Of a stretch of 58,644 nucleotides of DNA, positions 35,750-44,540 are shown piece after piece. Positions within the stretch are counted from its first letter, which is position 1, and each line of letters opens with the position of its first letter. Location of the stretch: the NCBI GenBank assembly GCA_018714385.1, contig DVNL01000013.1, forward strand, positions 1 to 58,644. The letters run 5' to 3'. Source of the DNA: Candidatus Enterosoma merdigallinarum (GTDB taxonomy: Bacteria > Bacillota_I > Bacilli_A > RFN20 > CAG-288). Made by a program: the position numbers and the translations under genes. Under the pieces are notes generated by a model that worked only from the letters and a program-made list of their open reading frames with translations, made no database searches and had not been told where the DNA came from.

Positions 35750-35758
35750 TTATAGCAT
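35750..35758 (-). promoter_or_regulatory. Extended -10 promoter of the two-lipoprotein unit
   Basis: On the minus strand TGCTATAAT, a perfect extended -10, lies about 28 bases before the ATG at 35722. Confidence 0.6.
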
Positions 35759-35784
35759 ATTCCGAAAATCGGCAAAAAAGAGCA

Positions 35785-35816
35785 AAACAAAAGAGCCCTG
35801 TCTTTCGACAGGACTC
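35785..35816 (-). terminator. Terminator of tRNA-Ser
   Basis: On the minus strand GAGTCCTGTC and GACAGGGCTC around loop GAAA are followed by TTTTGTTTTG. Confidence 0.85.
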
Positions 35817-35828
35817 CCTCTTTTCCGA

Positions 35829-35918
35829 TGGCGGAGCAAGAGCGATTTGAACGCTCGCAGGGATTACTCCCTCTAAGTCCTTAGCAGGGACTCCTCTTAA
35901 CCACTTGAGTATTGCTCC
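35829..35918 (-). tRNA. tRNA-Ser (GCT)
   Basis: A 90-base class II tRNA with a long variable arm and encoded CCA. The acceptor arms are GGAGCAA and TTGCTCC with discriminator G, as expected for serine. The anticodon loop CTGCTAA gives GCT. Confidence 0.95.
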
Positions 35919-35961
35919 AGAAATAGGCCTATATATTATCTTGTTTTTCGAAAAAATAGTC

Positions 35962-35997
35962 AAGAAAAACAGGCCAAAGCCCATTTGACTTTGGCCC
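35962..35997 (-). terminator. Terminator of the nuclease/ABC operon
   Basis: On the minus strand GGCCAAAG and CTTTGGCC flank a nine-base loop and are followed by TGTTTTTCTT. It lies 26 bases after the stop of the last operon gene. Confidence 0.85.
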
Positions 35998-36022
35998 GTT
36001 TTAAATGGAATTTTAAAGAAGA

Positions 36023-38434
36023 CTACTCAAGAACAAGAACAACGGAAGCCAAGTGGAACTTCTTTATCGAAGTCAACGTAACACTAGTCACCCCCTCTTC
36101 CGAAGACCAAGCATTTGGAGCAATAACGCCCTTGTCGGCAGTGGCATGCTCAGTGTCAACAATATTTTTCCCTTCACCTTCAAAAGAAATTTCTTTGATA
36201 GTCTGTCCTTCCGGGGCGGAAAGAGTGAAGGTCATGCCGACATAGACACGAATCGGAATATACGCCAATGCCGTGCCTTCGTCATTGAGCGCAACAGCAG
36301 TTTTTGCCTGTGCCTTATCAACAGCAATACCAATACCCTCGACTGTCTTTGACCATCCATCGGCCGAAATTGTCGTAAAGCCCGTGTTGAAAGCATCATC
36401 AAAAGTAATCTTTAATCCATCCACAGGCTCAGGCTCGGGATCCCCTCCCACCTGGGTAACGGACGAAATCGCCATCTGGGCATAGCTGTTCTTGGCATTC
36501 CAGCCGAGGTAGTAGCCTTCGACATTGAAGGTGCTGCCTTCCTTGAGCTTGGAGCTGATCGAATCGGGGATGTTGTAGGGTTCAAGCTTGACGTCGGATC
36601 CGGCGATGTTGAGAAGCCAATAGTTGCCATCCTTGGCAGCCGTCGTCGTCCAGGAGTAGCGCTTGACATTGGCGGGAGTGATCGTGGCAGGCTCGTCGTC
36701 CCAGGCATTGACGATTTCGGCGGTCAGAGGCGTGGCGGCCGGGACGGTCGGCTTGGTGACGTCGGCACCGAGGGTGGCATAGTGGACGGGGAGAAGCTCG
36801 GCCATGTTGTTGTATTCATCCATGGTGCCGTAGATCTCGACGTAGTCGCCGAGCTTGACGGCATCGGCGAAGGCACCGTCATAGACGAGAAGAGCGCCGG
36901 TTCCGTCGTTGATGATGGCGCTGCTCTTGTTGATGGTGTCCACGACGCCGCGGACCTTGGCGACGGTCTTGTCATCCTTGACGTTGACATCCTTGAGGGC
37001 GGTGACAGCCGTGGAAGGATCGAGGACGGTGATGGTGGCCGTGGCCTTCTTGGTCGTGTCGGCCGTGGAAGTGGCGGTGATGGTGGCCGTTCCGGCGGCG
37101 ACGGCCGTGACCTTTCCTTCCGCATCGACGGTGGCGATCTCGGGATGGTCGCTGGCCCACGTGACGGTGGTCGCCGTGCCTTCGGGACCGCTGACGGTGG
37201 CCTTCAGGTTCGTGGTCTCGGAAGGAAGCAGATAGGCCTCATCCTTGTCGAGGGAGACACCGACTTCGGTGACTTCGACGACGATCTGTCCCTGAAGCTC
37301 GACGGTTCCGTTATAGTCGGCACGGATGCCTCTGAGAGTGACGGTGTCGCCGATGTCGAGATCCTTGGTCACGGCGTTGGTGAGGAAGTCCTGAGGATTG
37401 TCGAATTCCAGTCCGCCATTGCCCCAGGTGATCTTGCCTTCGGAAGCCGTGGCACCATAGATCAGGATGGGATCGCTCTCTTCGGTCTGGAGGTAGAAAT
37501 TGCCGTACTTGGTCGCATCGGTCCTGTCGTCGTACTGCCAGGCGGAAATGGTTCCGGTGACCTCATAGAGGAAGTAGGTGTTGTTCTGATAGGACGGGAC
37601 CTCGCCGGAATCGATGACATAGTTGGGGACAAGGGTGTCGTTGACGGCAAGGACGACGGCGTTGAACTGGACCGTGCCGTTGTAGGAGGTCTTCAAAACG
37701 GCAAGACGGACCTTGGTATTGATCGTGACTCCCTTGGTGAACTCGTTGGTGAGGAAGTCTTGGCGATTGGTGTACTTGTAGGTTCCGCTGTCGAAGGCCA
37801 TCGCCGTGGCATCCGCCGTGGCGCCATAGACGAGGACTTCGGTTCCGGCCGAATCCTTGATATAGAAATTGCCGTACTTGGTCGCATCGGTCCTGTCGTC
37901 GTACTGCCACTTGGAGACAGTTCCCTCGACGATGTATCCCTGGGTCATCTCCGCCTTGTCATCGCCGGTGATCTCGGCGAGGGTCTTGGCGACGATCCAC
38001 TCGGGCTCTGTGATTCTCTCGCTGATGGTGATCTCGACCGTGTCCTTGACTTCGCCATAGGCGACGGTGACGGTGGCCGTTCCGACGCCGCTAGCATAGA
38101 CATAGAGGCCGGAGGTCGAAACGATCTTGTCGTCGGAAGAAGTCACGGTTATTTCGCCGTTCATGATGGCCGTGGGGATGTTGATGACGGGATCGATCGT
38201 CAGGTCGATCGTCCTGGAGGCCTCACCGACATGCCATTCCGCAGTCAGTTCGTCCTTGTTGTCGATCTTCAGGCTCTTGACTTCGACAGGCGTGGACGGC
38301 GTCTGGGAAGAAGGAGTCTGAGAAGAGGGGGCCTGGGAGCTGGGTGCATTGGAAGAGGGGTTGTTATCGCATCCGGCGAGGGCGAAAACGGAAAAGAGAC
38401 CGACGAGAGACAGCAGCAATTTCTTCTTTTTCAT
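36023..38434 (-). CDS. Large multidomain lipoprotein with OB-like repeats and a Big_2 domain
   Basis: An 803-residue lipoprotein (lipobox FALAGC) with a linker of repeated SSQTP units. After an Ig-like first domain there are two closely related modules beginning (K/A)WQYDDRTDATKYGNFY and ending with (S/D)YNGTV. These look like the OB-fold modules of secreted nucleases such as YhcR. A Big_2 Ig-like domain follows (SDHPEIATVDAEGKVTAVAA), then a third, more divergent OB-like module (VAKVRGVVDTINKSSAIIND), then a jelly-roll-like C-terminus. It is probably a surface nucleic-acid or polymer binder. The true start is 38434, where AAAGGAGG precedes the ATG; the longer open frame upstream is not coding. 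Last gene of the ABC/nuclease operon. Confidence 0.75.
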   Translation of the reverse strand: MKKKKLLLSLVGLFSVFALAGCDNNPSSNAPSSQAPSSQTPSSQTPSTPVEVKSLKIDNKDELTAEWHVGEASRTIDLTIDPVINIPTAIMNGEITVTSSDDKIVSTSGLYVYASGVGTATVTVAYGEVKDTVEITISERITEPEWIVAKTLAEITGDDKAEMTQGYIVEGTVSKWQYDDRTDATKYGNFYIKDSAGTEVLVYGATADATAMAFDSGTYKYTNRQDFLTNEFTKGVTINTKVRLAVLKTSYNGTVQFNAVVLAVNDTLVPNYVIDSGEVPSYQNNTYFLYEVTGTISAWQYDDRTDATKYGNFYLQTEESDPILIYGATASEGKITWGNGGLEFDNPQDFLTNAVTKDLDIGDTVTLRGIRADYNGTVELQGQIVVEVTEVGVSLDKDEAYLLPSETTNLKATVSGPEGTATTVTWASDHPEIATVDAEGKVTAVAAGTATITATSTADTTKKATATITVLDPSTAVTALKDVNVKDDKTVAKVRGVVDTINKSSAIINDGTGALLVYDGAFADAVKLGDYVEIYGTMDEYNNMAELLPVHYATLGADVTKPTVPAATPLTAEIVNAWDDEPATITPANVKRYSWTTTAAKDGNYWLLNIAGSDVKLEPYNIPDSISSKLKEGSTFNVEGYYLGWNAKNSYAQMAISSVTQVGGDPEPEPVDGLKITFDDAFNTGFTTISADGWSKTVEGIGIAVDKAQAKTAVALNDEGTALAYIPIRVYVGMTFTLSAPEGQTIKEISFEGEGKNIVDTEHATADKGVIAPNAWSSEEGVTSVTLTSIKKFHLASVVLVLE
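37494..37540. repeat. 47-base exact direct repeat, copy 1
   Basis: Identical to 37863-37909. It encodes the core of the second OB-like module (QYDDRTDATKYGNFY). Confidence 0.9.
37863..37909. repeat. 47-base exact direct repeat, copy 2
   Basis: Identical to 37494-37540, 369 bases apart. It encodes the same core in the first OB-like module. Confidence 0.9.
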
Positions 38435-38474
38435 GATTTCCTCCTTTTGAATATCATGTTTGCGAAGGTCGGAC

Positions 38475-38951
38475 CTACTGATAGAAGACCTGATTCTGAA
38501 TATCCTTAAGGAGCTGCTGGTACTTGGCTTTCTTGAGAATGCCGATAACGGTAAGGACCAGCCCGACTCCAATAAGAATCCCTGCGATGATGAAGAAGGC
38601 GACGCAGACGAAGAACTCCGGACAGGTGGTGACGAGGGCGAAGTTGTTGGCCGGCTTGTGGGCGAGGACGAGGAATATGATGGCGAGGACGAGGATGATG
38701 GCTCCGATGAGGTTGAGGGACATGCCAGAGGCGAAGAAGTTCCTTCCCCTCTGGATCTCGGCATGGCTTGCGGCGGAGAGGGTCTTCAGCTCCTGCTCGG
38801 TGACGTGCTGATGGATGAGATGCCCGCAGCGAGGGCAGACATACTGGATCTCCGTCGAATCGTCCACGACGTCGTCATAGGAGGCGATGGAAAGACGCTG
38901 GCTTTCGACCTTGCCGGCATTGATCTCCTTTCCGCAATGGCAGCAATACAT
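38475..38951 (-). CDS. Zinc-ribbon membrane protein of unknown function
   Basis: A 158-residue protein. The N-terminal zinc-ribbon-like pairs are Cys3/Cys6 (CCHCGK) and Cys39/Cys42 (CPRCGH). Two membrane helices follow (about 73-95 and 112-140), then a short charged tail. GAGGAGG precedes the start. It lies 3 bases after the nuclease gene and 40 bases before the OB-module lipoprotein, clearly within the operon. No family function is known to me; the ribbon would be cytoplasmic or bind a partner of the transporter. Confidence 0.7.
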   Translation of the reverse strand: MYCCHCGKEINAGKVESQRLSIASYDDVVDDSTEIQYVCPRCGHLIHQHVTEQELKTLSAASHAEIQRGRNFFASGMSLNLIGAIILVLAIIFLVLAHKPANNFALVTTCPEFFVCVAFFIIAGILIGVGLVLTVIGILKKAKYQQLLKDIQNQVFYQ

Positions 38952-38954
38952 GGC

Positions 38955-40388
38955 CTAGGCCTCCTCTTCGACAAGGACGATGTCGTTGGAATTGGACGGG
39001 TTGATCTGATAGCCGATGCGGCCGGAGGAGAAGCGATGGTAGGTATAGACGCCCTTGATGAGGAACTTCTGTCCCACATAGTCGGTATAGTCGTCGTACT
39101 TGAGACGGAAGTTGTTCGGGTCGGGACGATAGATGAAGGGGACGAAGATGTCGTAGTCCAGTTCATTCCCTGCCGAATCCTCGACGTAGAGAGTGGTCTC
39201 GTTGTTGTCGGTATTGGTGTAGCCACCGACGACGGTGACCTCTTCCGTGAGCTCGACGGAGCAGTTGAGAATCTCGAAATTGGCCTCCTTGAGCTCGCCG
39301 GGCTTGAACTCGAAGGTGTGGAGAGCGAACTCGTCGACGTTTTCGTCGGCGGGGATGAGGACCTTGGCGACATTCTCGGCGGTGGAGAGGATGTTGAAAT
39401 TGCCGTCGGTCAGCTGGAAGCCGAAGGTGTCGCTATCCACGCCAAGGCCGCAGCACTCGATATAAGTGCCGACCGTCTTGAAGGCCGTGGACGGCTCACC
39501 CATGCCGACATAGAAGTTGATGCCGGCGTATTCGTCCGCCTCGGCATCGTAGTTCTGGATGTAGAGAATGCTGTTGGAATATCCGGCGACGGTTCCGACG
39601 ATGCGGACCTTCTTGTTATCGTAGGCATTCTTGTGCTCGGGATCCTGGATGGAGGCGACGATTTCCTTCTTGATGTCCAGAAGCGAGGCGTCCTCGTAAT
39701 CGCCGTAGTTGAAAAGCGGATCGTCTTCGCCGGAGAACAGGTTGAGCTTGAGCGCCTGGGCCTGCTTCTCGGCGGCATAGAAGGTGTCGGCGAAATCGGG
39801 AAGGTCGAGGACGTTCTTGACGTTGGACCAGCCTTCCTGAACGATCCACAGGTTGAGAAGGACAAGCTCCTCAGGCTTGGCGTCCTTCTTTTCGGTGTTG
39901 ATCCAGATCAGGGTGACGTAACGGCTTCCCGTGGAGTCGAACTCGGGCGGGACATATTCGTCGAGATGGACGCCGGTGATGACGATGGTGCCGTTCTCGT
40001 TGGCGGCCTCAAGCTTTTCCTTGTTGAAGTTGCTGGCACCCCTTCCGAAAGGCTGGACCTTGCCGGTGGACTCCGGCGTGTCGATGCCGTAGTATCTTGC
40101 CTTGATCTTGCCGTCGCTTCCGGCATCGAAGTGGGCGGTGTCGCCGTCGATGCAGGTATCCAAGGTGACTTTCTGGATGCCGTCCTTGACGAAGCTCTTT
40201 CCTTCGTAGGCGAGCGTCAGCTTGACGTTGGAATCGTGGATGTAGTCCACGTATTCGGCCTGTCCGCTAGAGCTCGTGCTGGAGCTTGGCGCGCTAGAAG
40301 ACGGCGGAAGAGAGCTCGAATCGTTGTTGCAGCTTGCAAGGGAGGCGATGATCGGAAGAAGAAGCAGGATTCTCAGGTTTCTTTTCAT
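38955..40388 (-). CDS. Surface staphylococcal-nuclease-type lipoprotein
   Basis: A 477-residue lipoprotein (lipobox SLASC, Cys20) with a Ser/Pro linker. The SNase domain covers about residues 55-200: CIDGDT supplies the metal-binding Asp, RYYGIDTPES holds Arg98, Asp103 and Glu106, and GSRYVTLIW provides Arg156. These match the four-to-five residue catalytic set of Ca-dependent SNase. The C-terminal half has two further OB-like modules (KVRIVGTVAGYSNSILYIQN and EVTVVGGYTNTDNNETTLYV). It should cut DNA and RNA at the cell surface. Mycoplasma surface nucleases lie beside a similar ABC transporter, supporting a role in feeding on nucleic acids. Confidence 0.88.
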   Translation of the reverse strand: MKRNLRILLLLPIIASLASCNNDSSSLPPSSSAPSSSTSSSGQAEYVDYIHDSNVKLTLAYEGKSFVKDGIQKVTLDTCIDGDTAHFDAGSDGKIKARYYGIDTPESTGKVQPFGRGASNFNKEKLEAANENGTIVITGVHLDEYVPPEFDSTGSRYVTLIWINTEKKDAKPEELVLLNLWIVQEGWSNVKNVLDLPDFADTFYAAEKQAQALKLNLFSGEDDPLFNYGDYEDASLLDIKKEIVASIQDPEHKNAYDNKKVRIVGTVAGYSNSILYIQNYDAEADEYAGINFYVGMGEPSTAFKTVGTYIECCGLGVDSDTFGFQLTDGNFNILSTAENVAKVLIPADENVDEFALHTFEFKPGELKEANFEILNCSVELTEEVTVVGGYTNTDNNETTLYVEDSAGNELDYDIFVPFIYRPDPNNFRLKYDDYTDYVGQKFLIKGVYTYHRFSSGRIGYQINPSNSNDIVLVEEEA

Positions 40389-40399
40389 TTGTCGTACCT

Positions 40400-41875
40400 C
40401 TACATTTGGTTAAGGGTCGTATTCTCGGCATCCGAGAAGGCTTCGTCGATCGTCTTCTCGCCGGCGAAGACCTGGGTGATGATGCCTCCGACGGCATCTC
40501 TGGCCGTGGCGGAACCCTTGAAGCAGGGCGTGTTGAAGTAGTTGCCGTTGATGTCTCCCGTGACGATGTCGGCGACGTTGCCGATGAGTTCGCCGGAGCT
40601 GATGAAAGTCTCGAAAAGCGGCGTCTCGTAGCAGGACTTGCGGACGGGGACATAGCCTTCCGATCCATTGACGCAGATCTGGGTGTTGACGTCCGTGGAA
40701 GTCAGGTACTTGAGGAACTTGAAGGCGTAGAGAGCCTTGGAGCCGTCGGTGTCGTCCCTCGCCTTGAGGATGGTGGCGGTCAAGCCCTGGGTGACATAGA
40801 GGGCGTTGTCCTTGTTGAAGGCAGGGACGCGGCAGACGCCGACCTCGAAGCCGCCGCCGGTCGGATAGTTGTATCCCGCACCGCCGGAGGAGCCGATGTC
40901 GAAGACGCACTGCTCTTGGGTGAAGTAGTTGGAGCCGTATTCGCCGGTCGTTCCCTTCGTGCAGAGGAGCTTCTCGTCATAGAGGGCTTTGAGCTCCCGG
41001 ACCATGCTCTTGGCCTGGTCGTTGTTGAAATCGACCGATCCCTTGCCGTCCGCCTTGTAGGAGAGGAAGGGTATCTCCTTCTGCATGGACTGGGTGATAT
41101 AAAGATTCGAATCGGAATCGTAGAAGCAAGGCCACTCGAGGCCGTCCAGTCCGCCCTGATCGCGGATGTAACGGCAGAAGTCCATGAACTCGCCCCAGGA
41201 AAGGCTGTCGAGCCATTTCTGGACGCGGCTTTCCGTCGTGAGTTCCTCGTTGTATTCCATCGCAAGAGGGACGACGACGGTGGCGTTGTAGTACATGACC
41301 TCCGTGGACTTCATGATGGGAAGGGAATAGATGCCTTCCTTGGCATAGCCGGAACCTTCGTCATAGAAGGCCTCGACGAAATCCGTGGCCGCGCCATCGC
41401 CGATCCATTCTTCCTTGCCGAAACCGATCTCGGGGTCATCGATGTATTCGGAGAGGTCCTGGACATACTGCCCGGGCGTGTCCTCCAAAGAGAGATACTC
41501 GGCAACGTGGTCGGGGTAGGCGATAGCCAAAGTCGGCTGATCGCCAGTGGAGAAGGCGGTCGTGATCTTCTGGAGCTGGTCATCGTAGCTTCCCTGATAT
41601 TGAAGGATGATATTGATCTTCTTGCCTTCATTCTCAAGGACGAGCGCCTCGAAGTCCTCGATGATGTTTTCGAGCTCCGTCGTGACGGTCTGTCCCGAAG
41701 TATGCCAGAAATAGATCGGCAAGCCATCGGCAGGATCCACCACGGAGCTGTTTCCGCCTCCCGAGTTCTGCGATCCGTTTCCGGATCCTTCAGAACTGAG
41801 GTCGCTATTGCAGGAAACCAGCCCGCCCAAAAGCGGAAGCAGCAGCAATGTCGCGAAGATCTTTTTGTTTTTCAT
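40400..41875 (-). CDS. ABC transporter solute-binding lipoprotein 2
   Basis: A 491-residue family 1 extracellular solute-binding protein (lipobox LVSC, Cys22, with a Gly/Ser linker). The mature protein begins LPIYFWHTSGQTVTTELENI and continues with the family pattern DQPTLAIAYPDHVAEYL and KSTEVMYYNATVV. The fold is of the sugar (CUT1) type, but ligand residues cannot be told. It is a paralogue of the next upstream gene, sharing YPDHVA, KSTE-MYYN and the C-terminal KGSAT-RD-VGG, so a tandem duplication is likely. It lies 11 bases upstream of the nuclease gene. Confidence 0.88.
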   Translation of the reverse strand: MKNKKIFATLLLLPLLGGLVSCNSDLSSEGSGNGSQNSGGGNSSVVDPADGLPIYFWHTSGQTVTTELENIIEDFEALVLENEGKKINIILQYQGSYDDQLQKITTAFSTGDQPTLAIAYPDHVAEYLSLEDTPGQYVQDLSEYIDDPEIGFGKEEWIGDGAATDFVEAFYDEGSGYAKEGIYSLPIMKSTEVMYYNATVVVPLAMEYNEELTTESRVQKWLDSLSWGEFMDFCRYIRDQGGLDGLEWPCFYDSDSNLYITQSMQKEIPFLSYKADGKGSVDFNNDQAKSMVRELKALYDEKLLCTKGTTGEYGSNYFTQEQCVFDIGSSGGAGYNYPTGGGFEVGVCRVPAFNKDNALYVTQGLTATILKARDDTDGSKALYAFKFLKYLTSTDVNTQICVNGSEGYVPVRKSCYETPLFETFISSGELIGNVADIVTGDINGNYFNTPCFKGSATARDAVGGIITQVFAGEKTIDEAFSDAENTTLNQM

Positions 41876-41932
41876 GTCTGTCTTTCTCCTTTCAGACGGG
41901 CTTTCTTTTCCTGCTATCGGATCGATTTCGGA

Positions 41933-43468
41933 TTAGAGGGCGTTCTTGGCCTGATTCTCGGCGTCGTTGAAGAAGCTGTCGAGGGTCGCCTTGTCGGAGA
42001 AGTCGTTGGCCTTGTTGAGGGCCTGGGTCATGAGGCCGCCGACGACATCACGGACCGTGGCAGAACCCTTGAAGACGGGCGAGGTGAAGACGTTGTCGGT
42101 GACGGTGAGATAGTATTCCCAGTTTCTGGCATTGAGCATTTCCTCGGTGCCTTCGCCGGCTTCGGCTGTATCGGAAGCCGCCGCATACTGCTCCGATTCA
42201 TAGAAGGAATCGCGGATACCCATGTAACCCGTGGAAATGGACCATTCGATGCAGGTCTCGGGAGTCGTGAGGAACTTGTAGGCAATCCAGGCGCCGAGCT
42301 TCTGGTTGTCATTTCCATGATCGAGGACGGCGAAGGACGGTCCCTGGGAGATCTGGGCCTTGGCATGGTCGCCGCCGGCCTGCGGGATGGGGGCGACACC
42401 GACATCGGGAGTGGTGGACTCGTTGTAGAGATAGCCGACACCGGCCGTGGAGGAGACAGAGAAGAGGCACTGCTGGGCGGTGAAAAGGTTGCTGGTGTAG
42501 GAACCGGTGGTTCCCTGGGAGACGATGTAACGCTTCCTGGCCCAGGAGTTGAAGTCGGTCAGAAGTTCCTTCATGCCGTCGTTGTTGAAGAGGATCTCGC
42601 CTCTTCCGGAGGCATCGATTCCGGTATAGCCGTAGCCATACTGCTGGGCAAGGGTGATGAAGAGGTTGTCGTCGGAGTCATAGCCGAAGATACCGACATT
42701 CTCGTTGGCATTGAAATCAAGAAGTTTCTCGTCCGCAGGCAAGCCATCGTTGTAGGTGATGAGGGCCGGGCAGAGCTTGTTGAAGAGTTCATCCCAAGTA
42801 AGGTTGCGGAAATAGGCATCGTTGAGAGGATTGCCCTTGTTGATGGACGGATCGATTCCGGAAAGATCAAGATTATTGAGAAGGGCTCTGTTGTAGTACA
42901 TGGCCTCGGTGGACTTGGAATAGGGCAGAGAGTAGGTTCCCTCGACGGAATATTCCTGGCCCTCGGCCATGAAGGCCTCGATATAATCGGCCTTGTCCTC
43001 TTCCGTCAGGCCATAGGTCGGATTGTTGATGTAAGGATCGAGGTTGACGGCCTTGCCGGCATCGATATAGTCGGCGACGTGATCGGGATAGCAATAGACA
43101 AGATCGGGATAGTTGTTGGCGGCAAATCCCTGGACGACCATGTTGCGAAGTTCGTCATAGCCAGCGGACTGATAGACGTTGTTGACGTGAAGCTTGGGCT
43201 CCAGTTCCGCAAGTCTCTCGAGGGCGGCATCGAAAGGAGCACGGTTGGCCTGGCCGATTGTGGTCCAGATCGTGACGGTCGTGTCCTCGGTAATGACGGG
43301 CTCATATTCCGTCGGCGCGGAAGTGGAAGGCTTCTGGGAAGACGGAGTTTGGGAAGAAGGAGTCTGGGAGCTGGGGGCTTGAGAACTGGGGGTCTGAGAA
43401 GACTCGTTGGAGCAACCGGCAAGGACGAGAAGCGTAAGAAGCGGAAGAGCGGCAATCGCCTTTTTCAT
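41933..43468 (-). CDS. ABC transporter solute-binding lipoprotein 1
   Basis: A 511-residue family 1 solute-binding lipoprotein (lipobox LAGC) with a linker of repeated SSQ(T/A)P units. Landmarks are TIWTTIGQANRAPFDAALER at the start of the domain, YPDLVYCYPDHVADYI, KSTEAMYYNRALL and SPVFKGSATVRDVVGGLM. It is the paralogue of the following gene. Two binding proteins serving one pair of permeases could widen the substrate range. GGAGGAAATCAG precedes the start. Confidence 0.88.
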   Translation of the reverse strand: MKKAIAALPLLTLLVLAGCSNESSQTPSSQAPSSQTPSSQTPSSQKPSTSAPTEYEPVITEDTTVTIWTTIGQANRAPFDAALERLAELEPKLHVNNVYQSAGYDELRNMVVQGFAANNYPDLVYCYPDHVADYIDAGKAVNLDPYINNPTYGLTEEDKADYIEAFMAEGQEYSVEGTYSLPYSKSTEAMYYNRALLNNLDLSGIDPSINKGNPLNDAYFRNLTWDELFNKLCPALITYNDGLPADEKLLDFNANENVGIFGYDSDDNLFITLAQQYGYGYTGIDASGRGEILFNNDGMKELLTDFNSWARKRYIVSQGTTGSYTSNLFTAQQCLFSVSSTAGVGYLYNESTTPDVGVAPIPQAGGDHAKAQISQGPSFAVLDHGNDNQKLGAWIAYKFLTTPETCIEWSISTGYMGIRDSFYESEQYAAASDTAEAGEGTEEMLNARNWEYYLTVTDNVFTSPVFKGSATVRDVVGGLMTQALNKANDFSDKATLDSFFNDAENQAKNAL

Positions 43469-43545
43469 CTGATTTCCTCCTTTTTGAAATCTTTTCCGAT
43501 ATTGTTCAATTCTCTTGACGAGAAATCAAACCGACGCAGAATCGA

Positions 43546-44526
43546 CTAGCCTTTGATACCGGCACGTCCGACACCTCTCATAATATACTTGCGGAAGAAG
43601 ACGAAGAGCAAGAAGAGAGGCACGGTGACAAGAACGGTGGCTGCCATCTGGTAGCCGTAGGACGTCCTTCCCGTGTTGGCATCGGTGAAGGCGGAACCTC
43701 TCAAACCGTTGGAGATGAGTCGGAAGTCCGGGCTGTTGGTGACGAGGTTCGGCCAGACGTAGGAGTTCCACGTTCCCATGAACTTGAGAATGGTGATGGA
43801 GATCAAGGTCGGCAAGGCCAGAGGAACCATGACCTTCCAGAGGAAGGACCAATCCGACTTGCCGTCGACTTTGGCGGCAAGATAGAGCTCGTTGGGGATC
43901 TGCTTGAAGTTCTGACGGAGCAAGTAGATGTAGAAGACGGAAATCCAGAACGGGACGATCATGGCAGCATAGGCCTCGACGCGCGTCTGGTCGTTTCCGA
44001 TCCAGCCGAAAGAAGCGACTGTGACGTAGTTGGAGATGACCATCATCTCGCCCGGGATCATCATCGTCATGAGGAAGACCATGAAGAGGGCTTCGCGGCC
44101 CTTGAACTTCAATCGGGCGAAGGCGAAGGCGGCGATGACGGTCGTGATCAACGTGCCGATGGTGGAGAAGAGGGCGACGACGATGGTGTTGAGCATGTAT
44201 TGGAAGAAGTCGAACGTCTGGAAGACGTAGACATAGTTGGACCACATGATGACGGTAGGATAGAGCGTCTGCTGGATCGCCTCGATCTCGGAATTCTCCT
44301 TGAGGGAGGTCGTGATCATCCAGTAGAAGGGGAAGATCATGATGAGAGCGAGGAAGAGAATGACGACATAGAGGACGATGGTGGAGAAGATCGAACCGAC
44401 CTTCTCGGCCTTTCGGATACCTTCGACCGTCTTGCCGGAATCCGCCAAGGACAAGGTGATGTTGTCGTTGATGCGGATATTGGTGAAGTCGATGTATTCC
44501 TTTCTCAAAGATTGTGTCTGTTCCAT
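43546..44526 (-). CDS. ABC transporter permease, MalG/UgpE-like
   Basis: A 326-residue membrane subunit with six helices. The EAA loop is ELYLAAKVDGKSDWSFLWKVMVPLALP, near residue 215, and it contacts the ATPase. I place the start at 44526, where GGAGGGG lies just upstream; the frame reaches 44571, but that would overlap the upstream permease gene. Closest type is the second permease of CUT1 importers. Confidence 0.9.
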   Translation of the reverse strand: MEQTQSLRKEYIDFTNIRINDNITLSLADSGKTVEGIRKAEKVGSIFSTIVLYVVILFLALIMIFPFYWMITTSLKENSEIEAIQQTLYPTVIMWSNYVYVFQTFDFFQYMLNTIVVALFSTIGTLITTVIAAFAFARLKFKGREALFMVFLMTMMIPGEMMVISNYVTVASFGWIGNDQTRVEAYAAMIVPFWISVFYIYLLRQNFKQIPNELYLAAKVDGKSDWSFLWKVMVPLALPTLISITILKFMGTWNSYVWPNLVTNSPDFRLISNGLRGSAFTDANTGRTSYGYQMAATVLVTVPLFLLFVFFRKYIMRGVGRAGIKG

Positions 44527-44540
44527 GCGCATCCCCTCCA

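Noticed and set aside
38435..38764. Upstream extension of the OB-module lipoprotein frame
   Set aside because: It overlaps the zinc-ribbon gene antiparallel in codon sense and precedes a perfect ribosome binding site and lipoprotein signal at 38434.
43300..43420. CRISPR-like short repeats
   Set aside because: The repeats encode SSQTP-type linkers of lipoproteins and have no spacers of constant length. No CRISPR array was found in the window.
40406..43549. A very long open frame on the plus strand (1047 codons) opposite the two binding-protein genes
   Set aside because: It is the antisense shadow of two well-recognised lipoprotein genes with ribosome binding sites; its translation has no family features.
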